Assembly: GCF_047124445.1 (NCBI RefSeq)
Contig: NZ_CP138921.1
Coordinates: forward strand, 2,728,001-2,792,000
DNA length: 64,000 bases
Reading direction: 5' to 3'
Source of the DNA: Shimia sp047124445
GTDB lineage: Bacteria; Pseudomonadota; Alphaproteobacteria; Rhodobacterales; Rhodobacteraceae
Position 1 is the stretch's first letter. Every line of letters starts with the position of its first letter. Below, one piece after another: positions 8,306-17,900 of this stretch. The position numbers were made by a program, and so were the translations under genes. A model generated the notes under the pieces. That model searched no databases, was not told where the DNA came from, and worked only from the letters and a program-made list of their open reading frames with translations.

Positions 8306-8671
8306 ATGTCCCGCGTTAAAGGTGGTACCGTAACCCACGCCCGTCACAAAAAAGTCGTCAAGGCCGCAAAAGGCTACTACGGCCGTCGCAAGAACACCTT
8401 CAAGGTCGCGCGTCAGGCAGTTGATAAGGCGAACCAGTACGCAACACGTGACCGTAAGAACCGGAAGCGTAATTTCCGTGCGCTCTGGATCCAGCGCATC
8501 AACGCTGCTGTGCGCGCACACGACGAAGCCCTGACCTACTCCCGCTTCATCAACGGCCTGACCCTGGCCGGTATCGAAGTGGACCGTAAGGTTCTGGCTG
8601 ACCTGGCCGTACATGAGCCAGCCGCGTTCAACGCGATCGTGGATCAGGCGAAAGCGGCACTGGCAGCCTAA
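8306..8671 (+). CDS. rplT: 50S ribosomal protein L20
   Basis: L20 binds 23S rRNA early in large-subunit assembly and in some bacteria represses its own operon. The 121-residue protein starts MSRVKGGTVTHARHKK and has the family segments GYYGRRKNTFKVARQAV and RNRKRNFRALWIQRINAA. It is co-transcribed with rpmI, and a strong terminator 21 bases after the stop closes the operon. pheS-pheT, often in the same operon, lie behind a Hint-domain gene here. Confidence 0.97.
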   Translation: MSRVKGGTVTHARHKKVVKAAKGYYGRRKNTFKVARQAVDKANQYATRDRKNRKRNFRALWIQRINAAVRAHDEALTYSRFINGLTLAGIEVDRKVLADLAVHEPAAFNAIVDQAKAALAA

Positions 8672-8692
8672 GCCAAGTCGCTTCAAAGAATA

Positions 8693-8728
8693 GAAAAGCC
8701 CGTGCCTTTGGCGCGGGCTTTTCTTTTT
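8693..8728 (+). terminator. Rho-independent terminator after rplT
   Basis: A 14-base-pair stem (8693-8706 with 8710-8723, one G-U pair) with a TTT loop is followed by TTTTT. It ends the rpmI-rplT transcript and separates it from the downstream Hint-domain gene. Confidence 0.93.
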
Positions 8729-8881
8729 GCGATTTGGTCAAAGAGAGAACATCAAGCAGACTTAGGCTGCACAAAAAGAGAACAAAAGAAAAACAAGTTA
8801 CGTTTTATTTACCATTCCACCCCCATGATGCCACCACGGCGTGTGTTTGCCGCGAGATGTACCAGTGATTTGGAGGTTAGA

Positions 8882-9949
8882 ATGGCCCGTATCAGCGAGC
8901 TGCATTATTCCAATGCCTATGCGCAGCGTTCCGGAGTTGAGGAATTTTTAGAAGTCGCTCTGGCGTTTGACGAAGACCCCAGCGATTTTGTGGTGTCTTT
9001 TTATCAGGCGGACGGAACTGTCGGCATTGAGATCCCCCTAACCCACCCGGATGTGTTGGCCTCCATTGACCCGGACACAAATGAGCAGGTCCTGGTGATT
9101 TCCGCTTCGCATTTTCCAATCCTGCTGACCGATCCGGACGGGCGCGGCGCGAGTAACTACGAAGCCTATGCGCTGACCAACAGCAGCACCGGCGAGGTGG
9201 TAGACTTCTACGACATTGGCGGAGGCACACAGAACATCCTCGCCATTGACGGCGCGGCTGCGGGCGCCACGTCCGAAAACCTGTCGGTGCTGACGTCACC
9301 CAACAGCACCACAACCAGCATCCAATTCAACCAACCAATGTCAGGCCAACGCTCCGATGCTACCATAGGTGCCGGAGATACCGGGGTGGCGTGCTTTGTC
9401 GAAGGCACCCGCATCCGCACCGAGGTCGGCTATCAGTTGATCGACACTTTGTGCGAAGGTGATTTGATCTGGACCCGAGACAATGGGTTGCAGCCGATAC
9501 GCTGGATCGGGCGGCGCACGGTGCCGGGCAGCGGAAAATATGCGCCGGTGCAAATTGCGCCAGAAACCTTTGGCGCGATCAAGCCGCATCAGGTCTCCCA
9601 AAACCACCGCATGTTGATCACCGGCTGGCGCGCGCAGCTGCTGTTTGGCGAGGACGAAATACTGGTGCCGGCAAAAGCGCTTGTAGACGACTGCGACGTG
9701 CGGATTTGTGAGTGTGATCGGGTCACCTATTACCACCTGCTGTTTGATGACCACCAGATCATCAGCGGGGACGGCGTGTTGAGCGAGAGCTTCTTCCCCG
9801 GCAACGAGGCGATGAAGGCTGTCGATTGCGGCACCCAACGAGAGATGTTTGCCCTGTTTCCGGAGCTGGCCACCGGGGTACTGGTGCAAACCCAAACCGC
9901 GCGGCCGGTGGCGCCCGCCAGCCTTGGCCCCCTGTTGATGCGCAATTGA
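8882..9949 (+). CDS. Hint-domain (hedgehog/intein-type) protein
   Basis: This 355-residue protein has an N-terminal region of about 160 residues that resembles the lamin-tail-like domain often paired with Hint domains (ISELHYSNAYAQRSGVEEF), then a Hint domain from about residue 175. The Hint start GVACFVEGTRIRT carries the nucleophilic cysteine, and HQVSQNHRML and FDDHQIISGDGVLSESF are conserved blocks. Hint domains catalyse an N-S acyl shift and self-cleavage. Roseobacters carry many such proteins, thought to be secreted, with unknown roles. The ATG at 8882 follows GGAGG; an earlier in-frame start overlaps the rplT terminator. The gene sits between rplT and pheS. Confidence 0.85.
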   Translation: MARISELHYSNAYAQRSGVEEFLEVALAFDEDPSDFVVSFYQADGTVGIEIPLTHPDVLASIDPDTNEQVLVISASHFPILLTDPDGRGASNYEAYALTNSSTGEVVDFYDIGGGTQNILAIDGAAAGATSENLSVLTSPNSTTTSIQFNQPMSGQRSDATIGAGDTGVACFVEGTRIRTEVGYQLIDTLCEGDLIWTRDNGLQPIRWIGRRTVPGSGKYAPVQIAPETFGAIKPHQVSQNHRMLITGWRAQLLFGEDEILVPAKALVDDCDVRICECDRVTYYHLLFDDHQIISGDGVLSESFFPGNEAMKAVDCGTQREMFALFPELATGVLVQTQTARPVAPASLGPLLMRN

Positions 9950-10055
9950 TCCAACAGGGGGCAGTTTCCATGGCGGCGCACCTCAGCACGCTTGCAATCA
10001 AGGGGCTGTATGATAGGAGGTCTGCGGTAATTTCTCATCTGGGGACGGCCCTGCC

Positions 10056-11126
10056 ATGGACGAACTGCGCACCAAATACATCGAAGCAATTGCTGCCGCG
10101 GCAGACGAAGCCGCGCTCGAAGAGCTGCGCGTGCAAGCCGTGGGCAAGAAAGGTGAAGTCAGCCTGAAAATGCGCGAGCTGGGCAAGATGACACCGGAAG
10201 AGCGCCAAGTCGCTGGCCCGGCGCTCAACGCGCTCAAGAACGAAATCAACTCTGCTTTGGCCGCCAAAAAAGTGGCGCTTGCGGACGCCGCGCTGGACGC
10301 GCGCCTGGCCACCGAATGGCTCGACGTAACGCTGCCTGCGCGCAACCGTCGCGTCGGCACCATCCACCCGATCAGCCAGGTGACCGAAGAGGTCACCGCG
10401 ATCTTTGCGGATATGGGCTTTGCCGTGGCAGAGGGTCCGCAGATCGAGACCGATTGGTATAACTTTGACGCGCTCAACATTCCGGGTCACCACCCTGCGC
10501 GCGCGGAGATGGACACTTTCTACACCCACCGTGCCGAAGGTGACGAGCGCCCGCCGCATGTGCTGCGCACCCACACCAGCCCGGTGCAAATCCGCTCGAT
10601 GGAAAAAACCGGCGCGCCGATCCGCATCATTTGTCCGGGTCGCGTCTACCGCGCGGACTATGACCAGACCCACACACCGATGTTCCACCAGGTCGAAGGT
10701 CTAGCGCTCGGCAAAGACATTTCCATGGCAAACCTCAAGTGGGTGCTGGAAGAGTTCTTCTCCGCCTTCTTTGGCACCGACGTCAAAACCCGCTTCCGTG
10801 CGTCCCACTTCCCGTTCACGGAGCCTTCTGCCGAAGTCGACATCCAGTGCAGCTGGGAAGGTGGCACTGTAAAAGTTGGCGAAGGCGACGACTGGCTCGA
10901 AGTGCTGGGCTCCGGCATGGTGCACCCGAACGTACTTAAGGCTGGCGGGATTGATCCTGACGAGTATCAAGGCTTTGCGTTTGGCATGGGCATCGACCGT
11001 CTCGCAATGCTGAAATACGGCATCCCGGACCTGCGCGCCTTCTTTGACAGCGACCTGCGCTGGCTGCGCCACTATGGTTTTGCCTCTCTGGACCAACCGA
11101 CCCTGCACGGCGGTTTGAATCGATAA
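10056..11126 (+). CDS. pheS: Phenylalanyl-tRNA synthetase alpha subunit
   Basis: PheS is the catalytic subunit of the alpha2-beta2 enzyme that charges tRNA-Phe. The 356-residue protein has the N-terminal coiled coil that binds tRNA (residues 1-85) and class II synthetase motifs: motif 2 near CPGRVYRADYDQTHTPMFHQ and motif 3 GMGIDRLAMLKYG near the C-terminus. Phenylalanine-pocket residues in HTSPVQIRSM are present. pheT follows 79 bases downstream. Confidence 0.97.
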   Translation: MDELRTKYIEAIAAAADEAALEELRVQAVGKKGEVSLKMRELGKMTPEERQVAGPALNALKNEINSALAAKKVALADAALDARLATEWLDVTLPARNRRVGTIHPISQVTEEVTAIFADMGFAVAEGPQIETDWYNFDALNIPGHHPARAEMDTFYTHRAEGDERPPHVLRTHTSPVQIRSMEKTGAPIRIICPGRVYRADYDQTHTPMFHQVEGLALGKDISMANLKWVLEEFFSAFFGTDVKTRFRASHFPFTEPSAEVDIQCSWEGGTVKVGEGDDWLEVLGSGMVHPNVLKAGGIDPDEYQGFAFGMGIDRLAMLKYGIPDLRAFFDSDLRWLRHYGFASLDQPTLHGGLNR

Positions 11127-11205
11127 TTTTCTGGGCATCGCGCAGCTTCACCGGAAGCGCGTTGGTGCCCGATGACGCTTTAGAACAAGCGAAAAGGAAT
11201 TCGCT

Positions 11206-13605
11206 ATGAAATTCACTCTTTCCTGGTTGAAAGACCACCTTGAGACCGACGCAAGCGTTGACGAGATTGTCGAGGCACTGACCGATCTGGGTCTTGAAGT
11301 TGAAGACGTTTCCAACCCGGCTGAGCGGCTGGCCGACTTCACGCTGGGCAAGGTGGTACACGCCGAGCAGCACCCGGACGCCGACAAGCTGCGCGTGTGC
11401 AAAGTTGCGACCGACGAAGGCGAACTGCAGATCATCTGTGGCGCACCAAACGCGCGCGAAGGCATCACTGTCGTGGTGTGTAAGCCGGGCATGTATATTC
11501 CCGGGCTGGATATCACCATCTCCGTGGGCAAGATCCGCGGCGTGGAAAGTTTCGGGATGATGGCCTCTGAGCGCGAGCTGGAGCTGTCTGATGAGCATGA
11601 TGGCATTATCGAGCTGCCGTCCGGTGAAGTCGGCGACAAGTTTGTCGACTGGTTGGCGCAAAACGATCCGTCCAAGGTCGACACCATGATCGAGATTGCG
11701 ATCACGCCGAACCGCCCAGATGCGCTGGGTGTGCGTGGCATCGCACTGGATCTGGCGGCGCGTGGGTTGGGCAAGATGAAGCCTGCCAAGACCGCGTCTA
11801 CAGAGGGCACATTTGACAGCCCGATCACCGTGACCATTGACGAGTCCGCCGCCACCGATGGCTGTGAAGTCTTTGCCGGTCGCCTGATCAAAGGTGTGAA
11901 AAATGGCCCATCGCCGCAGTGGTTGCAGGACCGTTTGAAGGCCATTGGTCTGCGTCCAATTTCCGCGCTGGTGGACATCACCAACTTCTTCACCTTTGAC
12001 CGCAACCGCCCGCTGCACGTGTTTGACGCGGACAAGGTCAAAGGCAACCTGCGCGTACACCGCGCGGCAGGGGGAGAAACCCTCGTTGGTCTGGATGAGA
12101 AAGAATACTCTTTCAACGAAGGTATGGTTGTCATCTCGGACGACGAAGGTGTGGAATCCATCGGCGGCATCATGGGTGGTCTGGCCACCGGCTGCACCGA
12201 AGAAACCACCAATGTTTTCCTTGAGGCCGCTGTCTGGGATCACATCCAGATCGCCTACACTGGTCGTGGTTTGAAGATCAACTCGGACGCACGCTACCGC
12301 AACGAGCGCGGCATCGATCCGGCCTACAACATGCAGGCGATGGATGATGCGACCCAAATGATCATTGACCTGTGTGGTGGTGAGCCATCCAACATCGTGA
12401 CTGCCGGTGCGGTGCCGAACGTGGCGCGCGCCTATAAGCTGGACACCGATCGTGTTCAGTCGCTTGTTGGCATGGAAATACCTGCTGAAACGCAGGTTAC
12501 CACGCTGGAAGCGCTTGGCTTCACCATCGAAGGTGACATGGCGCATGTGCCGAGCTGGCGTCCGGATGTGCGTGGCTCTGCCGATCTGGTGGAAGAAGTC
12601 GCGCGAGTGGCCTCACTGACCAAACTCGAAGGCAAGCCGCTGCCACGCACTTCTGCCGGTGTGCCGGAGCAAATCCTGTCGCCTATGCAGAAGCGTGAAC
12701 AAATCGCGCGTCGTACAACGGCGGCATTGGGCTACAACGAATGTGTGACCTACAGCTTCATCGACAAGGCGGCCGCTGAGCTGTTTGGCGGTGGATCGGA
12801 TGCAACCATGTTGGAAAACCCGATCTCCAGCGAGATGAGCCACATGCGCCCGTCCCTGCTGCCGGGCCTCCTGCAAGCGGCAGCGCGCAACCAAGCGCGT
12901 GGTTTCATGGACATGGCGTTGTTTGAGTGTGGCGCGGTGTTCCACGGCGGTGAGCCAGGTGAGCAAGAAAACCTGCTGACCGGCATTCTGGTGGGCCGCA
13001 CTGTGGGCAAAGACATCCATGGCGAGAGCCGTGGCGTGGACATCTATGACGCCAAGGCGGACATGGAAGCGGTAATGAGTGCGCTCGGTGCGCCTGCAAA
13101 GCTGACCTACAACCGCGGTGTGAACGGCTGGTGGCATCCGGGCCGCAGCGCGAAAGTGGGTCTGGGTCCGAAGAAAATCCTCGGCGCCTTTGGCGAAATC
13201 CACCCGAAAGTGCTCGACGCGTTGAACGTGAAAGGTCCAGTGGTGGCGTTCGCGATCCACACTGCCGAAATCCCGATGCCACGCAAAAAATCTGCCTCCA
13301 AGGGCGCCGTGACCATGGCGGATCTGCAGGCGGTGGAACGTGACTTCGCCTTTGTGGTGGACGCGGATGTGGAAGCGGTGTCTCTTGTGAACGCGGCCGC
13401 AGGTGCGGACAAAAACCTGATCACTGACGTGCGGATCTTTGATGAGTTCATCGGCGGCGCTCTGGGTGAGGGCAAGAAATCCCTCGCGATCACAGTACGC
13501 CTGCAGCCCACCGAAAAGACGCTCAAGGAAGCGGATATCGAGGCAGTGGCGACCAAGATTGTTGAGAAAGTCAGCAAAGCCACCGGCGGTACCCTGCGTG
13601 GCTGA
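11206..13605 (+). CDS. pheT: Phenylalanyl-tRNA synthetase beta subunit
   Basis: PheT is the large partner of PheS and contains the editing site that removes Tyr from tRNA-Phe. The 799-residue protein shows the N-terminal EMAP/OB tRNA-binding domain (residues 40-150, VVHAEQHPDADKLRVCKV), the B3/B4 editing region, the B5 domain (about 400-470), a synthetase-like core, and the C-terminal ferredoxin-like anticodon-binding domain (about 705-799, AVERDFAFVVD). Length is standard. Its last eight bases overlap the start of the next gene. Confidence 0.97.
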   Translation: MKFTLSWLKDHLETDASVDEIVEALTDLGLEVEDVSNPAERLADFTLGKVVHAEQHPDADKLRVCKVATDEGELQIICGAPNAREGITVVVCKPGMYIPGLDITISVGKIRGVESFGMMASERELELSDEHDGIIELPSGEVGDKFVDWLAQNDPSKVDTMIEIAITPNRPDALGVRGIALDLAARGLGKMKPAKTASTEGTFDSPITVTIDESAATDGCEVFAGRLIKGVKNGPSPQWLQDRLKAIGLRPISALVDITNFFTFDRNRPLHVFDADKVKGNLRVHRAAGGETLVGLDEKEYSFNEGMVVISDDEGVESIGGIMGGLATGCTEETTNVFLEAAVWDHIQIAYTGRGLKINSDARYRNERGIDPAYNMQAMDDATQMIIDLCGGEPSNIVTAGAVPNVARAYKLDTDRVQSLVGMEIPAETQVTTLEALGFTIEGDMAHVPSWRPDVRGSADLVEEVARVASLTKLEGKPLPRTSAGVPEQILSPMQKREQIARRTTAALGYNECVTYSFIDKAAAELFGGGSDATMLENPISSEMSHMRPSLLPGLLQAAARNQARGFMDMALFECGAVFHGGEPGEQENLLTGILVGRTVGKDIHGESRGVDIYDAKADMEAVMSALGAPAKLTYNRGVNGWWHPGRSAKVGLGPKKILGAFGEIHPKVLDALNVKGPVVAFAIHTAEIPMPRKKSASKGAVTMADLQAVERDFAFVVDADVEAVSLVNAAAGADKNLITDVRIFDEFIGGALGEGKKSLAITVRLQPTEKTLKEADIEAVATKIVEKVSKATGGTLRG

Positions 13606-14032
13606 CGCCGTTCTGCCGCGACCGGCGCGGGCCGAAGAGGCCCCAGCCATCGCGCGGCTGATTGATGCGGCTTACCAGCCTTATCGGGATCAAGGATTAA
13701 CGCTGCCGGATGTCTCCGGCGGCGTTTCTGCTTCGATAGCCGCCGGACAAGTCTGGGTCATGGACGACTTGTCAGGCGTATTGATACTCGCCACAGCAAC
13801 ACCAACAGCGCATCTGATGAATGTGGCGGTATCGCCCGATGCGCGTGGGCGTGGGATTGGCGGCCAATTGATCCGATGGGCGCTTGAGTTGGCCCAAGCA
13901 GCAGGCTGCACGGAGATCGCCTTAGCGACCCACGTGGACATGCCCGACAATGTCGCGCTTTATACCCACCTTGGTTGGCAGGAAACCGAGCGAGACGAGA
14001 CTCGCGTGATGATGGTGCGACGGCTGCCTTAG
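13598..14032 (+). CDS. GNAT family N-acetyltransferase, coupled to pheT
   Basis: This 144-residue GNAT protein has the acetyl-CoA-binding motif VAVSPDARGRGIGGQLIRWA at about residues 70-89 and the C-terminal ALYTHLGWQE. I chose the GTG at 13598, which overlaps the last eight bases of pheT, because the reading frame acquires GNAT-like sequence right there. The overlap implies translational coupling to pheT. The substrate is unknown. Its stop codon overlaps that of the convergent LysR gene by four bases. Confidence 0.82.
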   Translation: MADAVLPRPARAEEAPAIARLIDAAYQPYRDQGLTLPDVSGGVSASIAAGQVWVMDDLSGVLILATATPTAHLMNVAVSPDARGRGIGGQLIRWALELAQAAGCTEIALATHVDMPDNVALYTHLGWQETERDETRVMMVRRLP

Positions 14033-14919
14033 GTTTCGGTGAGATGCTCGGCCAGAGCGTCAAACACCAATCGAATGCGCCGGCTGGTGTGCAATTCGCG
14101 ATGGGTAGTGAGCCAGATTGGGAACACTATTGGGGCCAGCTCTGGGAGGACACGCTCGATGCCCGGGGTCGCTTCGGCGACATCATCGGCCATCGGGGCA
14201 ATGCCGAACCCCTGCCTACAGAGCTCCCAGGCGACGAGGCCACTGTCAGAACCGGTGCGGAAGTTGTCGATGTCTATCGGGAAGCCCATCGGCTTAAGAT
14301 ATTCGAGCATGCGCGGCACATCACCGGACCCAACAAAATCATGTTTGGCCAAATCGTCCACAGTTTGCGGACGCCCGCGCAAGTCAAGATACTCTTGGGA
14401 GGCATAAAAATAGCCTTTGGCTTCACGCACCAGCCGCGCAATCAAGTCCGGCTGCTCGGGGCGGACATGGCGGATGGCAATGTCTGCCTCCCGCCGCATA
14501 AGGTCTTGCACATCATCCGAGGCGACAACCTCAATGACCAACTTCGGGGCTTTGGCGCGCAGATCTTTGAGAATCGGCGGCAGCAGATGCACTGAGTAGA
14601 CATCTGAGGCGGTGATCGCCACGCGGCCCTCGACGTCTTGGTTCTGACCAGAGGCGACCAAGGCCACGCGATCCGCCGCCTCGCGCATAGCACGCACATG
14701 TTCCAACAGTTCGCCACCTGCGACCGTGAGCTCCAGGGACCGCCCCACCCGCTCAAACAGCATGATGCCAAGATCTTCTTCCAATGCGGCCACTTGCCGG
14801 CCCAAAGTAGGCTGTGTCAGATTCAGTTTGCGCGCAGCTGCAGACAGCGAGCCCTCTTCTGCCGTGGTCAGAAAGGCGCGGATGTGGTTCCAGTCAAAGG
14901 TGCCATTTGGGTCGATCAT
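14029..14919 (-). CDS. LysR family transcriptional regulator
   Basis: This 296-residue regulator has the LysR winged helix-turn-helix at residues 9-68, including FLTTAEEGSLSAAARKLNLT and the usual PTLGRQVAALE recognition helix, then a periplasmic-binding-type effector domain from about residue 92. It is divergent from a methyltransferase gene across 86 bases, so that gene is the most likely target. The AT-rich intergenic stretch contains the start-proximal TACGTA. The effector is not deducible. Confidence 0.9.
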   Translation of the reverse strand: MIDPNGTFDWNHIRAFLTTAEEGSLSAAARKLNLTQPTLGRQVAALEEDLGIMLFERVGRSLELTVAGGELLEHVRAMREAADRVALVASGQNQDVEGRVAITASDVYSVHLLPPILKDLRAKAPKLVIEVVASDDVQDLMRREADIAIRHVRPEQPDLIARLVREAKGYFYASQEYLDLRGRPQTVDDLAKHDFVGSGDVPRMLEYLKPMGFPIDIDNFRTGSDSGLVAWELCRQGFGIAPMADDVAEATPGIERVLPELAPIVFPIWLTTHRELHTSRRIRLVFDALAEHLTET

Positions 14920-15005
14920 ACAAATACGTATAACAACACTGCGAATTTCGGCAATTTATATCGCATTCACGCATGGGTAAGGTCATTCTTGAAAGGAGAA
15001 CGACC

Positions 15006-15638
15006 ATGCAAGCAGCAGCGAAGTTTTGGGATGGTGTGGCGCAAAAATACGCCAAATCCGCCATCAGTGATATGCAGGCGTATGAGTATACGCTGGGCCG
15101 GACACGGTCCTACCTCAAGGAAAGTGACGTGGTGATGGAGTTGGGCTGTGGCACGGCCTCCACCGCTATCAAACTGGCAGATGCCGTGGCTGAGATGGTG
15201 GCCACGGATGTGTCTGGCGGCATGTTGGAAGTGGGGCGCGAGCGGGTCAGCGAAGCGGGTGCCAAGAACATCCGGTTGGTGCAGGCCACGCCAGAAAGCG
15301 CACCGGAAGGCCCGTTTGATGTGGTGATGGCGCACAATCTGATCCACCTTTTGGAAGACGGCGACATCGCCATGGCCGAAGTGGCCAAGCGGGTCAAACC
15401 TGGCGGACTGTTCATCTCCAAGACACCCTGTTTGAGTGAGAACATGCGGTCGATCAAATTCCGGATGCTCAAAACCGCGATCCCGCTGATGCAGTTTTTT
15501 GGCAAGGCGCCCTTTGTGCGGTTCTTCTCGATTGCCGAACTGGAACGCTCTATCACAGACGCAGGGTTTCGTATCATCGAGAGCGGCAACTTTCCGGCGG
15601 ATCCGCCAAGCCGCTACCTTGTGGCGCGCAAGCTTTGA
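15006..15638 (+). CDS. Class I SAM-dependent methyltransferase
   Basis: This 210-residue enzyme has the Rossmann-like methyltransferase fold. Motif I VVMELGCGTASTAIKLA is at about residues 42-58, motif II VATDVSGGML at about 66-75, and the post-I acidic region and FDVVMAHNLIHLL at about 105-117 complete the SAM-binding site. The ATG at 15006 is preceded by AAAGGAG, better than an upstream in-frame start at 14973. The acceptor is unknown. It is divergent from a LysR gene and may be under its control. Confidence 0.88.
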   Translation: MQAAAKFWDGVAQKYAKSAISDMQAYEYTLGRTRSYLKESDVVMELGCGTASTAIKLADAVAEMVATDVSGGMLEVGRERVSEAGAKNIRLVQATPESAPEGPFDVVMAHNLIHLLEDGDIAMAEVAKRVKPGGLFISKTPCLSENMRSIKFRMLKTAIPLMQFFGKAPFVRFFSIAELERSITDAGFRIIESGNFPADPPSRYLVARKL

Positions 15639-15729
15639 CGCGCGGCATTTGAAACTGCTTCAAGTCGTGAGGGATTGGAGCACGGCGCCGGACAGGCTAT
15701 GACCTTGCGCAAGCAAGAGAGGATACCCC

Positions 15730-16182
15730 ATGAGCCTAAACGTCTACCTGTCCGGCGAAATTCACACCGATTGGCGCGAGCAGATCATTGCAGGCGCCGC
15801 CGATCTGGATGTGACCTTCAACAACCCTGTGACCGATCACGCAGCTTCTGACGATTGTGGCGTGGCCATCTTGGGCGCGGAAGACAACAAATACTGGCAT
15901 GACCACAAAGGCGCGATGGTGAACGCCATTCGCACCCGCAAAGGCATAGAAGATGCAGATGTGGTTGTGGTGCGTTTTGGCGAGAAGTACCGCCAATGGA
16001 ATGCCGCCTTTGACGCAGGATATGCGGCAGCGCTTGGCAAATCGATCATTGTCCTGTCCATGCCGGATCAGCAGCACGCGCTTAAGGAAGTGCATGCGGC
16101 AGCCCTGGCCGTGGCGGAGGAGCCAGCGCAAGTGGTGCAAATTCTACGCTACGTCCTCACAAGCCAGCTGCCAAACAGCTGA
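15730..16182 (+). CDS. YtoQ family protein
   Basis: This 150-residue protein matches the YtoQ family, related in fold to nucleoside 2-deoxyribosyltransferases. Visible features are MSLNVYLSGEIHTDWRE at the start, NNPVTDHAASD in the middle and FGEKYRQWNAAFDAGYAAALGK, the conserved C-terminal block. The biological substrate is not established. The gene lies between a methyltransferase and a GMC oxidoreductase on the same strand, with 84-91-base gaps. Confidence 0.85.
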   Translation: MSLNVYLSGEIHTDWREQIIAGAADLDVTFNNPVTDHAASDDCGVAILGAEDNKYWHDHKGAMVNAIRTRKGIEDADVVVVRFGEKYRQWNAAFDAGYAAALGKSIIVLSMPDQQHALKEVHAAALAVAEEPAQVVQILRYVLTSQLPNS

Positions 16183-16265
16183 CCTGCGCTGCGCGCTTAC
16201 GTCGCGTTAGACTTGCTTGGTGAAATTGCCCCCTCCTAGGCTAGGTTTCAGCAGAGGAGGGCGGC

Positions 16266-17870
16266 ATGGAATTTGACTATATCATCGTCGGCGGAGGGTC
16301 CGCCGGATGCGTTTTGGCCGCGCGCCTCAGTGAGGATCCGCACACCAAAGTATGTTTGGTGGAGGCAGGCGGCAAAGGCGAGGATATTTTCATCCGCGCC
16401 CCGGCCTTGATTGCCGCGATGATTTCCGGGCGCCCCAAGATCAACAATTGGGCGCTCAAAACCGTACCTCAAAAGCAACTGAACAACCGACGTGGGTTTC
16501 AGCCTCGCGGCAAGGCCTTGGGCGGCAGTTCCGCAATCAACGCCATGCTTTATGTGCGCGGGCACAAAGCTGACTACGACGAATGGGCGGAGCTTGGTTG
16601 CGACGGCTGGGACTGGGAGAGCGTGCTCCCTTATTTCAAGAAATCTGAGGGCAACCAGCGTGGTGCGGATGATCTGCATGGAGACGGTGGTCCGTTGCAA
16701 GTGGGCGATCAGGCCGAACCGCGCGCCATCAATGACGCCTTTATCTCAGCCTGCAATGCACATCAGATCCGGACCAACACAGATTTTAATGGCCCCGAGC
16801 AGGAAGGCGCCGGACACTATCAGGTGACGCAGTTTTTTGACGGCGACCACAAAGGCGAACGCTGCTCCGCTGCGGCAGCCTATTTGCGAGACAATCTGCA
16901 TCGCGCCAACTTGACCGTCTATACAAAGACCCAAGCGCGGCGGGTTGTGATGACCAAAGGGCGCGCCACGGGGCTTGAGATAAAGCGCAATGGCACTGTT
17001 GAGACGCTCCAGGCGCGTAAGGAAGTGATCCTGTCCTCCGGGGCTTTTGGTTCGCCGCAGCTCTTGTTGCTGTCCGGTATCGGGCCGCGTGAAGAAGTGA
17101 AAAAGCACGGCATCAAACTTGTGCATGACCTGCCGGGTGTTGGGCAAAACCTGCAGGACCACCTTGATCACATCTTAAGCTACCGCAACAAGAAGAAAGA
17201 CACCGTGGGTCTGACACCTTCGGGTTTGGCGAAGATGACCAAGGCAGCGCTTCGTTGGCGCAAGACGGGGACCGGTCTGTTTGCCTCGCCCTTTGCCGAG
17301 AGCGGCGCGTTTTTTAAAACCGATCCCACGTTGGGCCGGCCGGACATCCAGCTGCATTTTGTCGTGGGCATTGTGGACGATCACAATCGCAAGATGCACA
17401 TGCCCTATGGCTATAGCTGCCATGTCTGTGTGTTGCGCCCGCACAGTCGCGGAACCGTCACTCTACAGTCCGCCGATCCGGACAAACCACCCAAGATTGA
17501 CCCAAAATTCCTGGAAGATGAGCGCGATTTGCAAGTGATGAAAAAAGCAATCAAGACGCTCGACAGCATCATGGAAGACAGGGCGCTCGAGGGTTGGCGT
17601 GGCGCGCGCTACTATAAACACGACGGCTCAGATGCGGCGTGGGAAGCAGATATTCGGGCGCGGGCCGACACGATCTATCACCCGGTCGGCACCTGTAAAA
17701 TGGGCACGGATGACATGGCCGTGGTGGACAACCAATGCCGTGTCCATGGCGTCGAAGGGCTGCGTGTGGTGGATGCCTCAGTTATGCCACGGCTGATTGG
17801 CGGCAATACTAACGCGCCCACGATCATGATCGGCGAAAAGATCGCTGACACCATTCGATCCGGTACCTAG
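16266..17870 (+). CDS. GMC family FAD-dependent alcohol/choline dehydrogenase
   Basis: This 534-residue flavoprotein belongs to the glucose-methanol-choline oxidoreductases that oxidise alcohols to aldehydes. The FAD dinucleotide motif GGGSAG is at residues 9-14, GMC signature 1 (RGKALGGSSAINAM) near residue 80, signature 2 (SSGAFGSPQLLLLSGIGP) near 258, and the active-site HPVGTCKMG at 472-480. The closing NTNAPTIMIGEKIAD binds FAD. It resembles BetA but no betB or betI is adjacent, so choline is only one possibility. A GAGGAGG precedes the ATG. A glutathione transferase gene converges from downstream. Confidence 0.9.
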   Translation: MEFDYIIVGGGSAGCVLAARLSEDPHTKVCLVEAGGKGEDIFIRAPALIAAMISGRPKINNWALKTVPQKQLNNRRGFQPRGKALGGSSAINAMLYVRGHKADYDEWAELGCDGWDWESVLPYFKKSEGNQRGADDLHGDGGPLQVGDQAEPRAINDAFISACNAHQIRTNTDFNGPEQEGAGHYQVTQFFDGDHKGERCSAAAAYLRDNLHRANLTVYTKTQARRVVMTKGRATGLEIKRNGTVETLQARKEVILSSGAFGSPQLLLLSGIGPREEVKKHGIKLVHDLPGVGQNLQDHLDHILSYRNKKKDTVGLTPSGLAKMTKAALRWRKTGTGLFASPFAESGAFFKTDPTLGRPDIQLHFVVGIVDDHNRKMHMPYGYSCHVCVLRPHSRGTVTLQSADPDKPPKIDPKFLEDERDLQVMKKAIKTLDSIMEDRALEGWRGARYYKHDGSDAAWEADIRARADTIYHPVGTCKMGTDDMAVVDNQCRVHGVEGLRVVDASVMPRLIGGNTNAPTIMIGEKIADTIRSGT

Positions 17871-17900
17871 AAGGGGGAACCGAGGCTCCCCAAAATTGAT

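Noticed and set aside
10936..12546. 536-codon minus-strand frame opposite pheST
   Set aside because: Shadow frame crossing the pheS-pheT junction; both synthetase subunits are intact on the plus strand.
16266..17870. Calling the first GMC enzyme choline dehydrogenase BetA
   Set aside because: No betB, betI or choline transporter gene is near; GMC enzymes cannot be assigned to choline by these motifs alone.
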